Shown here: positions 42,175 through 53,833 of the stretch, piece by piece | How positions within the stretch are numbered: position 1 is the first letter of the stretch | How the letters are laid out: each line of letters starts with the position of its first letter | DNA from: Chlorokybus atmophyticus | Taxonomy: Eukaryota > Streptophyta > Chlorokybophyceae > Chlorokybales > Chlorokybaceae | Length of the DNA: 64,000 nucleotides | Direction: 5' to 3' | Assembly: GCA_009103225.1 (NCBI GenBank) | Contig: RHPI01002990.1 | Coordinates: forward strand, 405,089-469,088 | Notes under the pieces: generated by a model | The model's database searches: none | What the model saw: only the letters and a program-made list of their open reading frames with translations | Told to the model about the DNA's origin: nothing | Position numbers and translations under genes: made by a program

Positions 42175-45100
42175 CAGCCGCAAAACAACGAACGGAAGCA
42201 GGTGATCAATGGTTGTGTGCTCGTAAGTTCCGACGATCAACTGCCACCCGCCGCCGGAATGCGCGGCATACAAGCGTTTGGCGCAGACGCCGCGTGGTAC
42301 GGGCGCTTGAAATTGCGATCGCCTTTGACCTTTGCATTGATGTCAAGATGTCCGACCCAGCAATCTGACTTTGTACTTGTACACTGCGAATGGAATGGAA
42401 GGGATCAACCTTTTTTTTTGTTTTCCACAACTTCCAGCCGCGGCCGGAAGTAGGCAATGGAGGGTCTGCCAGTTGCGATGTGGCTGACATGGCCAGGGAT
42501 GGCGCCCCAAAGTTGGCGCCGCGGAGTACGGGCATCTCAGCGCCGCGCGGTACGGGCGGTTGCGGTTGCGGTCCAGGCAGGAACGCATGGAGCCATGCGC
42601 CCTCCGCTGGATGCTCCGCTCACTTGGTTATGTTGCTGCGGCCGAGGGGGGCGGCGGCGGCGGCGGCGGTGGCGATCGGAATGAGGGTTGACAGCTCACG
42701 CCAGCGACGGCTGTGCGTCAAAAATTACTCGCCCAGCTCTGCCTTACGGACGCGCTGCTTGGACAAAGTTGCTGCCGACAGCAAAGGTAAGTGCCTGCCG
42801 CCTGTGGCACAGTCTGCTACATCATCGCATTTGTCAAAAATGCGAGAAGTTGTGCTAGGTCAAGGTAGTAGTAGTCGTGCGTAAGTAGGCCCGTATGCAT
42901 GTTAGCCATAGCCAGCAAACACACCAGCAGCAGCATTTCTTTGCACGCATCATGCTGTACTTCCATGGAACGTTCAGTCAGCAGCAGCAGCATTGTGGCT
43001 CAATTTGTTCATCCAGACTGGGATTGCTTCTACAACACGTGAAGTGACGCGTGCTCCCAATTGCTTGCTCATGAACTGCAGCTCATATTCATCACAAGCA
43101 ATTGGGCACTGGATGCGTCTCAGCATGTATGTACGTGTGTGACGCTGTTCGCCAGTCTGTGCGCTGTTGTGCTGCGCGCTGTCCATCACGTTAAGTTGGA
43201 AGTGAGGCTACTCCCAAGCGCATGCTCGCCAGGCTGGTATTTTGCACTTGCAACTTACACACTGCCCACTTAGTGCCGCATCCATCCAAGCTCACAACAG
43301 TGTCAACGTGTGTGTACCTGCTCAGTTGCAGGCTGTAACCACAGCTGTGATTTGTTCAGGGGACACGCTCACTTCTCCTACGTCCTGCCAATTGCTGGCA
43401 ATTTGGCTTATCGCCCTGGGAGGCTTTGCAGCTGCTCCCAACCTGACACGAAAACTTCACCAGCAGGCCAAAGGTATAACTGTAGCCATCGCTGCTGCTC
43501 TGCTGTCGTTACTCTGGTTGCTGCTCTGGCACTCATGTTGTTTGGTGCCTTCCTTTCGTCAATCCGTTGTCACTGTCTTCAGGCCAGGGGCGCAAGGGCA
43601 AACAAGGTGCGTGGTGACCGGGCTGGCGGGGGCACTGGCGCTGATCCATGGTGCTACGACTAGGGCTGCCAACAACCTGTTGACAGCTTGAAAGTGTGTC
43701 GCTGTCTCTGTCAACTCTTACTAACTCTGCCTGCATGCCTGCTATTTCCACAGCGCATTGTGATGTCAACATCACGTGTCTCTTCCTCGTTCACAGCACT
43801 CTTCCGTACCACCTTGACTCTCGTTCGCATTCTGACCTCCTCCCGCACCCTTTGCGCCCTCAGCAGCCTTAATTCCAATCCCACTCTTGGTCTTGACTTC
43901 TCCATCGCTGCAGCACCAGGTCCGTCCCTTGGCATCTGCGCGAGCATGTCTTTCGCTGCCTCTGAATGCATGTTTGCAATGCGTGTCAAGCTTTCACTGT
44001 CTACCTGCGTTTTCGTGTCTGATCTCCCTCCACAGCATGGCTGCACCAGCGGCGCGCTTCGGCACCTTTGACTGAGCAGCGCACGGCCCTTGTGCGGACT
44101 GGTTGGAGAATCTGCAGGCCATCTCCAGGTCTCGCAACGTTCAAAGGCCCGGACGGACGGACCGTACATTGCGCACGAGGCGAATCGCCGCAAGCTGCAA
44201 GGGTGAGTAACTCTGGTACCCTACACCCTTTGCCACCAATGCGCTCTGTGCTGCTCTCGTGCCGCGTGCAATGGGAATCTCATCCAGCCTTGGCAGGGCT
44301 GCTGCCGTCTCGCTCGTGAATGACTCCACTCTCAAGTGGTTGGCATTCATGCGTGTTCAAACACAACTCGGGAGGCTGGCCAATGAGCGTGGCAGCTCGG
44401 GAGTCGATGCCTCAGGCGGTCAAGGGTTGCGCGTCATCAAGCTCACGGAGGTGTCGCCTCGATCCGACGCACACGCCAGACGCCTGGCGCTGCTGCAAAC
44501 AATGTTGGCACACCCGCAGCCATGCTTCCGCGACCCAGGTGTCTGGGATGAGCTGCTTGCTCACTACCACCTGCACGGCCGAGACGAGTACAACTTTGTA
44601 GCCAAGCTTGTCTACGGCTTCCGTACACTAGACGAGGCCGCCGTGGCCATCGACACGGTCCTCAACGAGGCTCAAGTGAGTACTGGTTTTGCTTGTACTC
44701 GTGTTGATTGTGAACTGCACTGTACCAGTACTTATCAACAACACCGTCTCTCGCAGGTGGATGAGTTGCTGCGCCTTCTTCGTTGGTGGACGCCTCAGCA
44801 GCCTCAGCTGGACTCCACCTTCGCGGCACTCAGCCGCGTCACCGCCACCATGGCCCGGGAGGGACGAGGAGCTGGAGGAGTCTGGGGAGTTGCTCCGAGA
44901 GCTCCCGGCACTTGCTGACGCCCGAGCCGTGCAGTCAGTCCACCGGCGCATGGGCTGCTCTGTCAAGATTACCTGCAGCTGACATCGCAGAGGCAGATAT
45001 GCAGGCAACTCTGCCCTATTATCTGCAGACAGGCGAGGGCTTTGTTGCCAGCGAACGAGCAATGTCTGTCAATCACATTGGTTCCGCAATGCGAGGGGGG

Positions 45101-45322
45101 CCAGACAGGGGGCTTCCAGGCGAGCGTCGTCATGCCGTTGTTTATAGTCTGCTCGACAACATCAAGTACATCGACGTTGACGACGGCAGCGAGGAGCTGC
45201 ACCTATGGCGTCGCGTGTGGGGTAACAACGGCATCTGGAGGCTCACGTCCCGAGTGTCCAAGTTCATTCGATGTCTGCACTGGCGGGTTTCTGACTGCCT
45301 CTGCACCGCCGCACCTCTATAG
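42175..45322 (+). pseudogene. Unidentified family gene, copy 3 (frameshifted)
   Basis: The 5' module exon ends CLDKVAADSK at donor 42787. The exon near 43322-43471 ends LHQQAK. At 44037 the MAAPAARFGTF exon has a stop (GACTGA where copy 2 has GACCGA) and a later frameshift. The exon 44297-44675 is intact and near-identical to copy 2 and continues to VLNEAQ. The next exon from 44757 reads VDELLRLLRWWTPQQPQLDS, then shifts frame for LLRELPALADARAVQSVHRR, and again for LPYYLQTGEGFVASERA. The last piece resembles LPFTFPTHSLVMASHHLVSM of the long copy. No functional product is expected. Confidence 0.6.
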
Positions 45323-45661
45323 TTCACCTCTATAATTCTTTTCGATGTCAGCGCCGGCCGCATAAGCTTGGAGCGTCCCAAAGCAGATACCTGTCCGTCC
45401 AGCATCTTTAAGACCCCGGCGCTGTACACCGTGCGACGGCAAAGGGGCGTTGGAGGTGAATGCAGAGGAGAGTGGAATATCCTGTGCAGCAAGCTTCTGC
45501 ACGGCGAGCGCGTCAGCAATGCGCTGCTGTAAGTGCTGTTGCATTGTTGCTGAACAGACTCGTTTCGTGCGCAATCTTGCCAGTGTCAGAAGCTTGCTGC
45601 ACAGGAGCGCTGAGTGCCTTGCGGATGCACTTGACAACTTGCACACGACATGGATATGCAC
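45317..45661 (-). pseudogene. Short frame paired with 40923-41126
   Basis: A minus-strand open frame of about 114 codons. It contains CSATMQQHLQQRIADALAVQ, related to the frame at 40923-41126. It overlaps the downstream end of family copy 3, so it probably belongs to that repeat unit's 3' flank. Coding is doubtful. Confidence 0.3.
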
Positions 45662-45954
45662 ACATGTTGTACAATTTACAGCGTTATCTAATTAGTCGCA
45701 CGAGTGTCATACTCCTTTCAATCTGCTCTTGAGAGCATGCGAGGGTGCCCATGTCGTTTATATAGGTTGTCCCTTTGGCAGCCATTGCGTTGCCCAGCCT
45801 CAATTGGTGTAGCACCGTCCTACACTGGCCGGGCCAGCAATGGGCTGGATTGTCAGCAGCATCCTGTTCTCATTCATGCTCAGTTACAGACCTTGTCCGG
45901 GTTCAACCCACTAGTAGCTGCATGCATAGGCTCACTGAGACTGCTGTAACACTT

Positions 45955-46011
45955 GGGAAGCCAAACCGTTGCTGTTTTATGGTTTGTAAAACAGCAACGG
46001 TTTGGCTTCCC
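45955..46011. repeat. Hairpin with 25-base perfect arms
   Basis: The arms gggaagccaaaccgttgctg... (45955-45979) and its exact complement (45987-46011) are separated by the seven bases tggtttg. No gene or T-tract terminator context is seen. Confidence 0.9.
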
Positions 46012-47940
46012 ATTTGTTGCCCTTCCTACGGTTGATATGCTCGGCAAGTACTCCAGCAACCGCTGGGAGCTGGACGTGCATCTGTGCCAGCACATCTACC
46101 GCAGCAATGGAATAACTTATTCCTGCCTTGAAATGGGATGTCAGACCATCTGTCAGGCAGTTCCTTCAAGCAGTGTACCCGACCAAGGTCTGCCACCAGG
46201 GTGTGAACGAGACCAAAGCCGCTGCTGACTCAACTCACCATGTAAGACTTGACAAGTTGATGGCAGCTGGAGTGACAAATTGTGAATGACATAGGGTGTC
46301 AACCATTGCATGCTCTTGGAAACATGCTCCCAAAAGAAGGAGTACATACTGTGCTCGCTGCAGATTTTCAAGTTGTGTTTTTAAGATGCCGCATGAGGTT
46401 GCGGCGGCAAGTGTAGTTAGCGTGCACGGTTGAGCCAAAGGCTTAGCTAATGTTTCCAAGACCGATGAGCTGCATGAGTCGCGACACACGAAATTCAATT
46501 GGCAACTAGTAGACAGCATGTTGGAGTCTTTTGGATAACTTCCCTGCGGTGTGCAATTTCCGTAGGTAAGTGTTAGGGATTGAAAACACGGGGCATTTAA
46601 TAGGCTTAATAATGGATTCAAAATTTAAACTTTGTGTTGCAAGTCATGATCCAGCTATTCACCCCGCAGCTTAGCAATCCTCAATTAATACTTGTAACCC
46701 CACTTATACCCCTTTGACTTCAAACTGCTTTGAGTCTTCATGCAAACTTCATGCAACTCATGGTAGAGTGTACAAAAGCGTCGTTGTGACATGCTGCGTC
46801 CACACCAGCGAGCGTAATAGACATCTGACGGGCAACCCGCCCGGCGGTTGCAGATTGTTTTGCAAACTTGAGTCAGACAACGATTAAACGCTCAACGGCT
46901 TACTTGAAAGCAATTGTTAAATGTAAATTAAACGGCATGAATGTCAATATGAATGTAATGCAAATTCTTATCTTTTCCTCTTTTTGTTCATGCGCATTGG
47001 CATGTTCCTAAATTGCACAATAAAGCCGCGATTAAACATCCTCAAAATGTTCTTATAAACATATGCAAGATGAGCCTATGAATGCAACAATATATTTAAG
47101 CTCGCGAATGAAGTAATTACAATTAATGTTTCTTGTCACAACGAGTCCTTCCTACATACAACCAACGGTGTCAAGTATAACAACTCCCGAGAATTAGGAC
47201 AAAAATAAATGATGTTTGATTCGCTTGCGGCGCTTAACACGCATGTATAACAAGGAGATTTGTGATCACATATGAGTACGTAAAATCACGCTGCAATGCA
47301 GTGTGACTCTTATGCATCTTGCCGTGTGCTTGTTTGCCATTAGCCCTTACACTTGAAGTGTTGCATTGCAACTCTTGTTTGCTATGTTACTGTGCCGATT
47401 AATGCGTACATTTTTATATATTATATACTTTTATAATACGTTTTATTTATTTACTATTGATTCATATGATTTGTGGCTACGTGCAACTGGCTACTCACGT
47501 TGTTCTGCAAGAACTCATACAAGCAGTATAAGTAAAAGGTAACCATATATGTTTATTCGGTGTAATGGGCAAACTTACTTTTGGCCCCAGTCCAAGGCTA
47601 CAATAACATCGCATGAGACAACATACCTGGCAGCGACACGACACAGTATGACACATGTGTCGTGACACAATGTGTCAGAAAATTTGTCACGTTCTATATC
47701 GATTAACATTACCGTGAGTAATACCGTCCATTGGTTGTGGCCACGACAGCCGGACCGTAACTGGCTGGGCTGATCTATCTGTAGCAGTTTCGCTCGGAGC
47801 GACGGCACCCTTTCCTCCTGGCGGCGGACAGGGCTTAGCAATCCACGCGTTTGCCGGGCCCGCTAGGGCTGCATTGCACGCGGCAGGTTGCGCAGCAAAA
47901 CGCACCGCGGTGACCAAGCCAGACATATTTCATGGGTATA
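46012..47940. other. Intergenic, no gene seen
   Basis: The first 200 bases may contain an exon remnant (KYSSNRWELDVHLCQHIYRS, 46046-46105) with no extension. From 46600 the sequence is AT-rich. A cluster of overlapping inverted words (gacacatgtgtc, gtgacacaatgtgtca) lies at 47647-47690. The right end is the upstream region of the oxidase gene. Confidence 0.5.
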
Positions 47941-47945
47941 GGTGC

Positions 47946-47956
47946 GTATATATATG
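47946..47956 (+). promoter_or_regulatory. TATA-like element upstream of the oxidase gene
   Basis: gtatatatatg lies about 95 bases before the chosen ATG at 48049, a plausible core promoter position. TA-rich words are common in this window, so the call rests on position only. Confidence 0.3.
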
Positions 47957-48048
47957 TCTGCTGTATCTACTGCTGAAGTTGAAGAAGCTGCTGCTGCGCC
48001 TGCCTCATCCTGCACGCTGCTCGCTGTGTGATTCTAGCACATCCAGGC

Positions 48049-50947
48049 ATGGCGAATTTGCCTAACTTCCTCGGCGAGGTGCACCACAAGGACGACACTG
48101 ACTACGACTTCTTCCGCTACCAGTATGCTTACAGCAGCCATGGCGGGGAGGGTGGCATGGACCCTGCCGCCATCATCTACCCCAAGTCGCCCACTGCTGA
48201 CGCCGACGTGCGCAGCGCCATCGCCTACGCTGTGAACAATGGCATCGCCATAGCTGTGCGTACGGGTGGACACCAGTACAGCGGGGCGTCCTCAACTTCA
48301 GGGCGCAACATCCTGCTGGATTTGAGCGAGGCGTACATGGAGTTTGACTGGAATGAGGACACACGCCAGCTGCGTCTGGGAGTCAGCTACTCCCTCGCAG
48401 ACATGAACGCTGAGCTGGGAAAGCGGGGACTGTTTGTGCCACATGGGCAGTGCTACCACGTGCACGTAGGGGGACACGCGCAAACAGGTCTGTTTTTCTC
48501 TCCTTGCTTTCATGCAGCGCTGTGCAAATGGTTTGCAATTTGCTAGGGCAAACTTTATCAGTACTGCTTGAGGATTGCTTGCCGTGCTAGCTGAGCGAGA
48601 GCCGCTGGGGTGCTAAGTCTCTGCTTAGGCCATGTAGCACTTATAAGCAGCTGTCTTTGAGGCACTGCTGCTTGCTTGCACTTGCTTTCGACTATGCTGT
48701 AGGCTTGATATTCATGCATCCTGTTTTCTCTGCTGGTGCAGGCGGCTATGGCCAGCTCGGGCGTTCCTTTGGCCTCTTGTCCGACTACATTGTCGGCATC
48801 AGAGTCATCACTGCTGATGGAGTGGTGCATGAGATCTCGCGCTCCACAACGGATGAGAAGGAGGCAGCCCTCTTCTACGCAATGTTGGGTGGGAGCCCAG
48901 GCAACTACGCTGTACTCACGCACATTATCCTTCAGCCACTGCACGACTCAGACCACCCCAACTCGCGTGGCATGAAGGTGAGTCCTCTCACGCAAAGTGC
49001 ATACCGGCAACCTTCCAAACAAGTCATGCATGCTGTGGTCCTCTTGCTTGCAAGACCTGGTTCCTCAATGTTTCAAACTGACTGCAATGCTTAGCAGAAG
49101 CACTCCAGAGGCTGACGTTGAAATTACTAGTCTGCTGCTTGTTGCTCATGATGTCTCTATTGTATGCAGGTCATCGCCGAGTACAAGTACGACACGGTGT
49201 TGGCACTACTCAAGCTCATGGCTGAGATGGTAGCTGACGACGATTTCCCAGCGGATCACGACTTCTGCATCTCCGTGCTCAGCCAGGGCCAGAAGATACT
49301 GCCGCAGTTTGACATCAACCAGATTGACTCGTTCATGAGGACATGGAACCCGGTAAGCACCTATCTCAGTGCACGCATGTAATGTAGCCGCTACAAAGGC
49401 TTTGTGTGCTTGCCTATCACGCACTCTACAACACTTGTTGATCGGAGGTCTGCTGTCAAGCAAGGCAGCTGCGAGTTGACTGAGCCAGACCTCAGTGATG
49501 CATGCCTGACTGCTGCAAGTCACTATACCTGTCACTGTAATGCCAAGTCTCTTGCAGGAGGAGTATGGTGGCGAGACAAAGCGCCCGCCAAGCATCTGGC
49601 CCGCTGCCATCATCCTCTACGTGCAATGGGCCAACCTGGAGGGCAAGGGCCAGGTGTACGACCCAGCATGGTTCCAGAAGATTAGGGAAGCTACCAGCGG
49701 AAGCCTGAGTGCTGTGCTGGTTGATGACAAGGAGCCGACGCCCATGTCGGTGCTGACATCGAAATGGGTGTTCCAGGATGTGCGAGAGTTTGACATGCCA
49801 TACAACAAGGTGGAAACGCTATGCAAGCTGCTAACGCAGGCATCTGACACAGGCAGTTGCACATGCTTGCACTCCTGTCTTCACAAACGTCATGACTTTG
49901 CATGCTTCCAAGCCTTTAGCCTGCACAGCCCATAACATCATGCCTCTCAGCTACATCAGCTTGTAAACAACTGGAACATGAAGATATCTGTAATTGCCTC
50001 TGCTGAGTGATGTGCTGCTATGTAGCGCTGCTACGTGACAAACTCTACGACACTGGGCGCGGATAAGTGGCCAGAGTACACCGCCGACCGCATTAAGGAG
50101 ATTGAGTCGGACGTGACCAATGGGTGCAAACTGGCGGTCCAGATCCAGCACTTTGGTGGCAAACACTCCCGTTTCCGCAACAACGATGCAGAGGGCAAGA
50201 CAGCTTTCAGGCATGTCAATAAGGCAGTGCCTTTCAGGCTGCGGTCAACTAGTTGTGCACCGCCTACATGCAATCTCTCTCCTGAGTACTCGTGCTAGCA
50301 ATCTGATGCATTGTCGCCAAGCTATTCAGAAGCAAGTCAGAGCTGTGGGCTGATGTCCACCTAGAAAATAACACCACTTCTAATGCTGTGCTGCTTGCAC
50401 ACCCTGCAGCTGGCGTGACACCAGCGTGGTCTGCGTGCTGGACTGCTTTTATGACCCGGAAGACGTACTAGCTGATGCGGCCGACAGGAAGCCAAAGGAG
50501 ATATCAGACGAGTGGGTGGCACACAATGACAAGAGCCTGAAGGGCCCAAGTGGCGTGTTCTCAAAGGACGACCGGCGCGTGCTGTGGGGCAGCTATTACG
50601 CCAACCTGACCGAGAAGAACTGGGGCATGGCCTGGCCCTTCTACCATGAGAACCAAGCCAAGTATAACAGGTTGTGTGAGATCAAACGGGAGGTCGACCC
50701 CCACAAAGTGTTCACGCCAAACGAGTTCTGTGTTGACGTGGAGAAGCCGACTGACATGGTCCCCTCTACCGATGTGATCACGGCGGATCCAGTCGATGTA
50801 CCCAAGGGCTTTGCAAGGGCACTTCGCATCTACCAAGAGCTGGCAAGAGTACATAAGATTTCCAGTAATTCGGATGCAACAGTGCAAGAACCTGTACATC
50901 TCCCACAGTTGAGCATCCCAACGCTACTGAAGGCGCTTCATATCTAA
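48049..50947 (+). CDS. FAD-linked oxidase, berberine-bridge-enzyme-like
   Basis: Six exons (48049-48487, 48742-48977, 49170-49352, 49558-49809, 50026-50210, 50410-50947) join in phase to about 610 residues. Residues 71-79 (RTGGHQYSG) are the FAD_binding_4 motif whose His75 is normally linked to FAD. GQCYHVHVGGHAQTGGYG has Cys135 where bicovalent BBE-type oxidases bind C6 of the flavin, so double attachment is likely. The C-terminal part (WGMAWPFYHENQAKYNRLCE, KREVDPHKVF) is the BBE domain. Such enzymes oxidise alcohols, sugars or alkaloids with O2 or another acceptor; the substrate cannot be told. No signal peptide is evident. Intron 5 has a GC donor (TTTCAG/gcatgt), required by the frame. 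An in-frame upstream ATG at 48028 is possible. A broken partial copy lies at 41573-42025. Confidence 0.9.
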
Positions 50948-51384
50948 GTGACTAAGCAGCTGGACTTGATGTGACTAGCAACAACTATCTGGCGGTTGTC
51001 ATTGGACAGTTACCTGGTGGTTAGCATAGTGCTGAGTGGTCAGACTATATAGCCCAGCATAGTTAGCAAAGTAATGCTTGGCCATGTTGTGATGCACACG
51101 TTGCTCACTGACTTGTCCTTTCACGTGATTGCACATGCATCCGCGCAAACTGACCTCCACAATGCAGCAACCCAGCATAGCCTCGCTAGTTTACGCATCA
51201 CAGCGGTATGGTAATACTGTTACCTACCGACTCCATTCTAACTACATCATACCTTGTGCCCACAACCAACGTGCCTGCACTTGAACCAGCTCAGGTCTAT
51301 TTGCAGCAGCTGAAGAGGAATTGCACCAGATGGAGTGCCGACAATACTTGGCGCTGCGCTAGCCACCCCATACGCTGACCGAGG
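50948..51384. other. Convergent 3' intergenic region
   Basis: About 440 bases between the stops of the oxidase (+) and Mpv17-type (-) genes. No frame or structured repeat is seen. It should contain both 3' untranslated regions. Confidence 0.5.
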
Positions 51385-52810
51385 TCACGTGGACTTATCA
51401 TTCAAAGCTTTGCGCTGCCTTAGGATTGGCACCAACTCGTGAAACGCGCCCTCGTTGTGCTTGACCCAAGACAGGAAGGCGCTCTCTAGAATGGCGGCCG
51501 CATTCACACACAAAAGCTGGTGCCTGACTGGCACAAATCTGAAGTTGATTGTCTGGAACAGAGGCCAGAACGATAACTCCACAGCAAACGCGGGCAAGAA
51601 ATCGCGCTTCAAGTCTTCTAGAACCCTACGCGGAGGGTTGCCTTCAGCCAACCCCATGTATATGAAGTAGCCTGCTATGAAAGCGGGCCCGAAAATCAAC
51701 GAGTCACTAATGATCTTAATCGCCAGGAAACGCGCCGTATTAGGCCTGGCATAGCGCTGTACAACGGTGTCTAAGCGATTGTACCTGCATTCCAAACATC
51801 ATAGCATTATATATACAAGCTATACAACAACAGTAGCACACACAGGTGCCTACAAGCGGCAGCGTAGAGTGCAATTATAATCAAGTAAGGCATTGCAAAA
51901 GGCGGATGACCATGAATCCTACCAATGGTGACCAACAGGACCAACAAACGCGCCACCAAAGAACGCTGTCAAAGCCACCCGTCTCCCATCCAGCCCTCTA
52001 CTTGACACCTGCAACCCATTGCATATAGACGCTGCGTGAGTATGCGTATATATGTTCCTGAATCATCAGACGATGCAGTAAACGCAGAACCAAGTGCTGT
52101 CTCAGCCTGCAAACACCAAACTGAGGGGGACTTGCCATGTGTTTTCCTGATCTTTTTATCTGTACAGCGTGCAGCTATAGCAGAAGCATACCTTCTCTTT
52201 ACCATCCCCGCTATCTGTGTGCTTGTCTTTTGCTGTTAAGTGCTGCGCGAACACGTCACCAATGCCCCACAGCAGCGCTGATGTGGCCACCTGAGTGCGC
52301 ACCTGCAAGAAGGAAGCAATGGCGCAGAGATATGAGCAAGCAATCAAACTTCCTGTCAGAGTCGATGATGCAGACATATTGCACAAAACCAGTCATTGAG
52401 CAACTGAAAAAGCCCCTCTCCAATACCACAGCAGTTGGATAAGCACTTGCAAGTGTAAAAGTTCGCCAGACTGTGGTTGTGGTTGTAACATGCTGTTCTA
52501 ACAACCAGATAATCACAGTGATGAGTACTCATCAAGCAATGCTCCAGTGTCTATCTCTACCTCAATGCGCAATCAAGCTGTACGGTTGACATGCCTAAAG
52601 CTTCTCAAAACTCAACCATAAGCATGTCAAGTAGAATGATGTGTTGGAAACTGGAGACACAGCTGCTCGCCAGAAAGAACTACACAAGAAACAATCTGAC
52701 GCACAAGCTGCCTGGCTAGTAGTACTGACCGGGTGCAAGCGCAGCTGCCGTGTGTAGCCTCCCCACAGCGACCCGAGCATGCCGCCTGACGATGCTACCG
52801 CCGGCGGCAT
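51385..52810 (-). CDS. Mpv17/PMP22 family membrane protein
   Basis: Four exons on the minus strand (52730-52810, 52192-52302, 51923-52008, 51385-51784) join in phase to about 225 residues. The order of family landmarks is complete: LWGGYTRQLRLHPVRTQ, then LLWGIGDVFAQ, then DGRRVALTAFFGGAFVGPVG with HHWY at the exon 3/4 joint, then ISDSLIFGPAFIAGYFIYMG, DLKRDFLPAFAVELSFWPLF, QTINFRFVPVRHQL and LSWVKH. The family forms four-helix proteins of mitochondrial inner, peroxisomal or plastid membranes, with channel-like or solute-homeostasis roles. The exact compartment is not predictable here. The second Met (52780) could be the start. The gene is convergent with the oxidase gene. Confidence 0.9.
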
Positions 52811-53833
52811 GTGCGCCGAGCATGCGGCTGCCTAAGCTAGCTGCGCAGCCCACCAGCTGGCATCCTGAGATGCTGCAGCAGCCTTGAAGCTTATATTGAT
52901 ATGATAGATGTCTTGTTGCAGCACCAGCTTTCCTCGTCCGCCTCCACCTTCAGCGGCTTCTTTCCTTCAGCTGCTAATCCAGCTGCACAACGCCACACCC
53001 ACTGTGCCAACCGAGCTGCCGATCGCCGCCGCCTACCACACCAACGACCACAAGAATAACAGCGACAGCTTGCTGAATGCCCACAGCAACAACGACACTG
53101 AACTTTACTCTCCTCTGAGTTCGTTTGTGTGTTGGTCGGAGGCGGCGGCGGATGTGTGGCTGGAGGGTGTCGGCAGCGCGGACGAGGTGTTGAGGGGCGG
53201 AGGTGGTTGTGGTTTTGTCGTAGTCCGCTGCGCTGTCGTCGTCATTGTCGTTGTGGACAGCGCGTTGCTGGTTGTGCTGCTGGAGGGTAGGGTTTTTGAT
53301 GCTGAGGGGCCGGAGGGGCTTTAGTACAGTAGCTGCGTTTAGTAAGTATTGTCAGGGTGTTGTCAGGCTGCTGCTGGACTAACTTTCAGAAGAACACAGA
53401 GAAGACACTGGCGGGGCCATTCTGTGATCTTGTGGAAGAGGGCAGCCAAGCCTCTTGCTGCTGCTGTTTGGGTGGGTGGAAGGGTGGTACATTGGCTTGA
53501 GAGGGCTGGATTTAGGGTTGGATAGGTTACCGGGATCGTTCTAGTGCTGTTGGTTTCTCTAGCTTTGTGGTGATGGTCACTGCGTTTAGGTCAAACTCTG
53601 GTTGGTTGGTTGGTTGGTTGGATGTGACTAAAACCTCTGGTTGGGCGGAGGCTGCTGATAAGGCTGCTGTTTTGGAGACTCGGCACCAACAGTACATACA
53701 TTGGCTAGGCTAGACAGGGCCTGTGCTATTTGACTTGTATAGCTTAAGCATCGCACGTTTGTCATGTGCACGCAACAGTCTCCCCTCATACGTGCATTCT
53801 GTCAAACATGTGGCCAGTTGAGCGTACTGCCGT
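52811..53833. other. Intergenic region between divergent genes
   Basis: An open frame at 52908-53324 is Ser/Asn/His-rich, then Val/Gly-rich, with no domain and no splice support; it may be chance or part of a 5' leader. A (GGTT)n microsatellite lies at 53600-53621. The region should hold promoters for the Mpv17-type gene (-) and the low-complexity gene (+). Confidence 0.4.

Noticed and set aside
21534-45322. Interpretation of the family as an integrated virus or LTR retrotransposon
   Set aside because: No reverse transcriptase, integrase, protease, capsid or polymerase motif was found in any frame, no long terminal repeats were identified, and copies keep introns.
52908-53324. 138-codon frame upstream of the low-complexity gene
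   Set aside because: No domain, no splice support, and the composition changes abruptly with local sequence bias.
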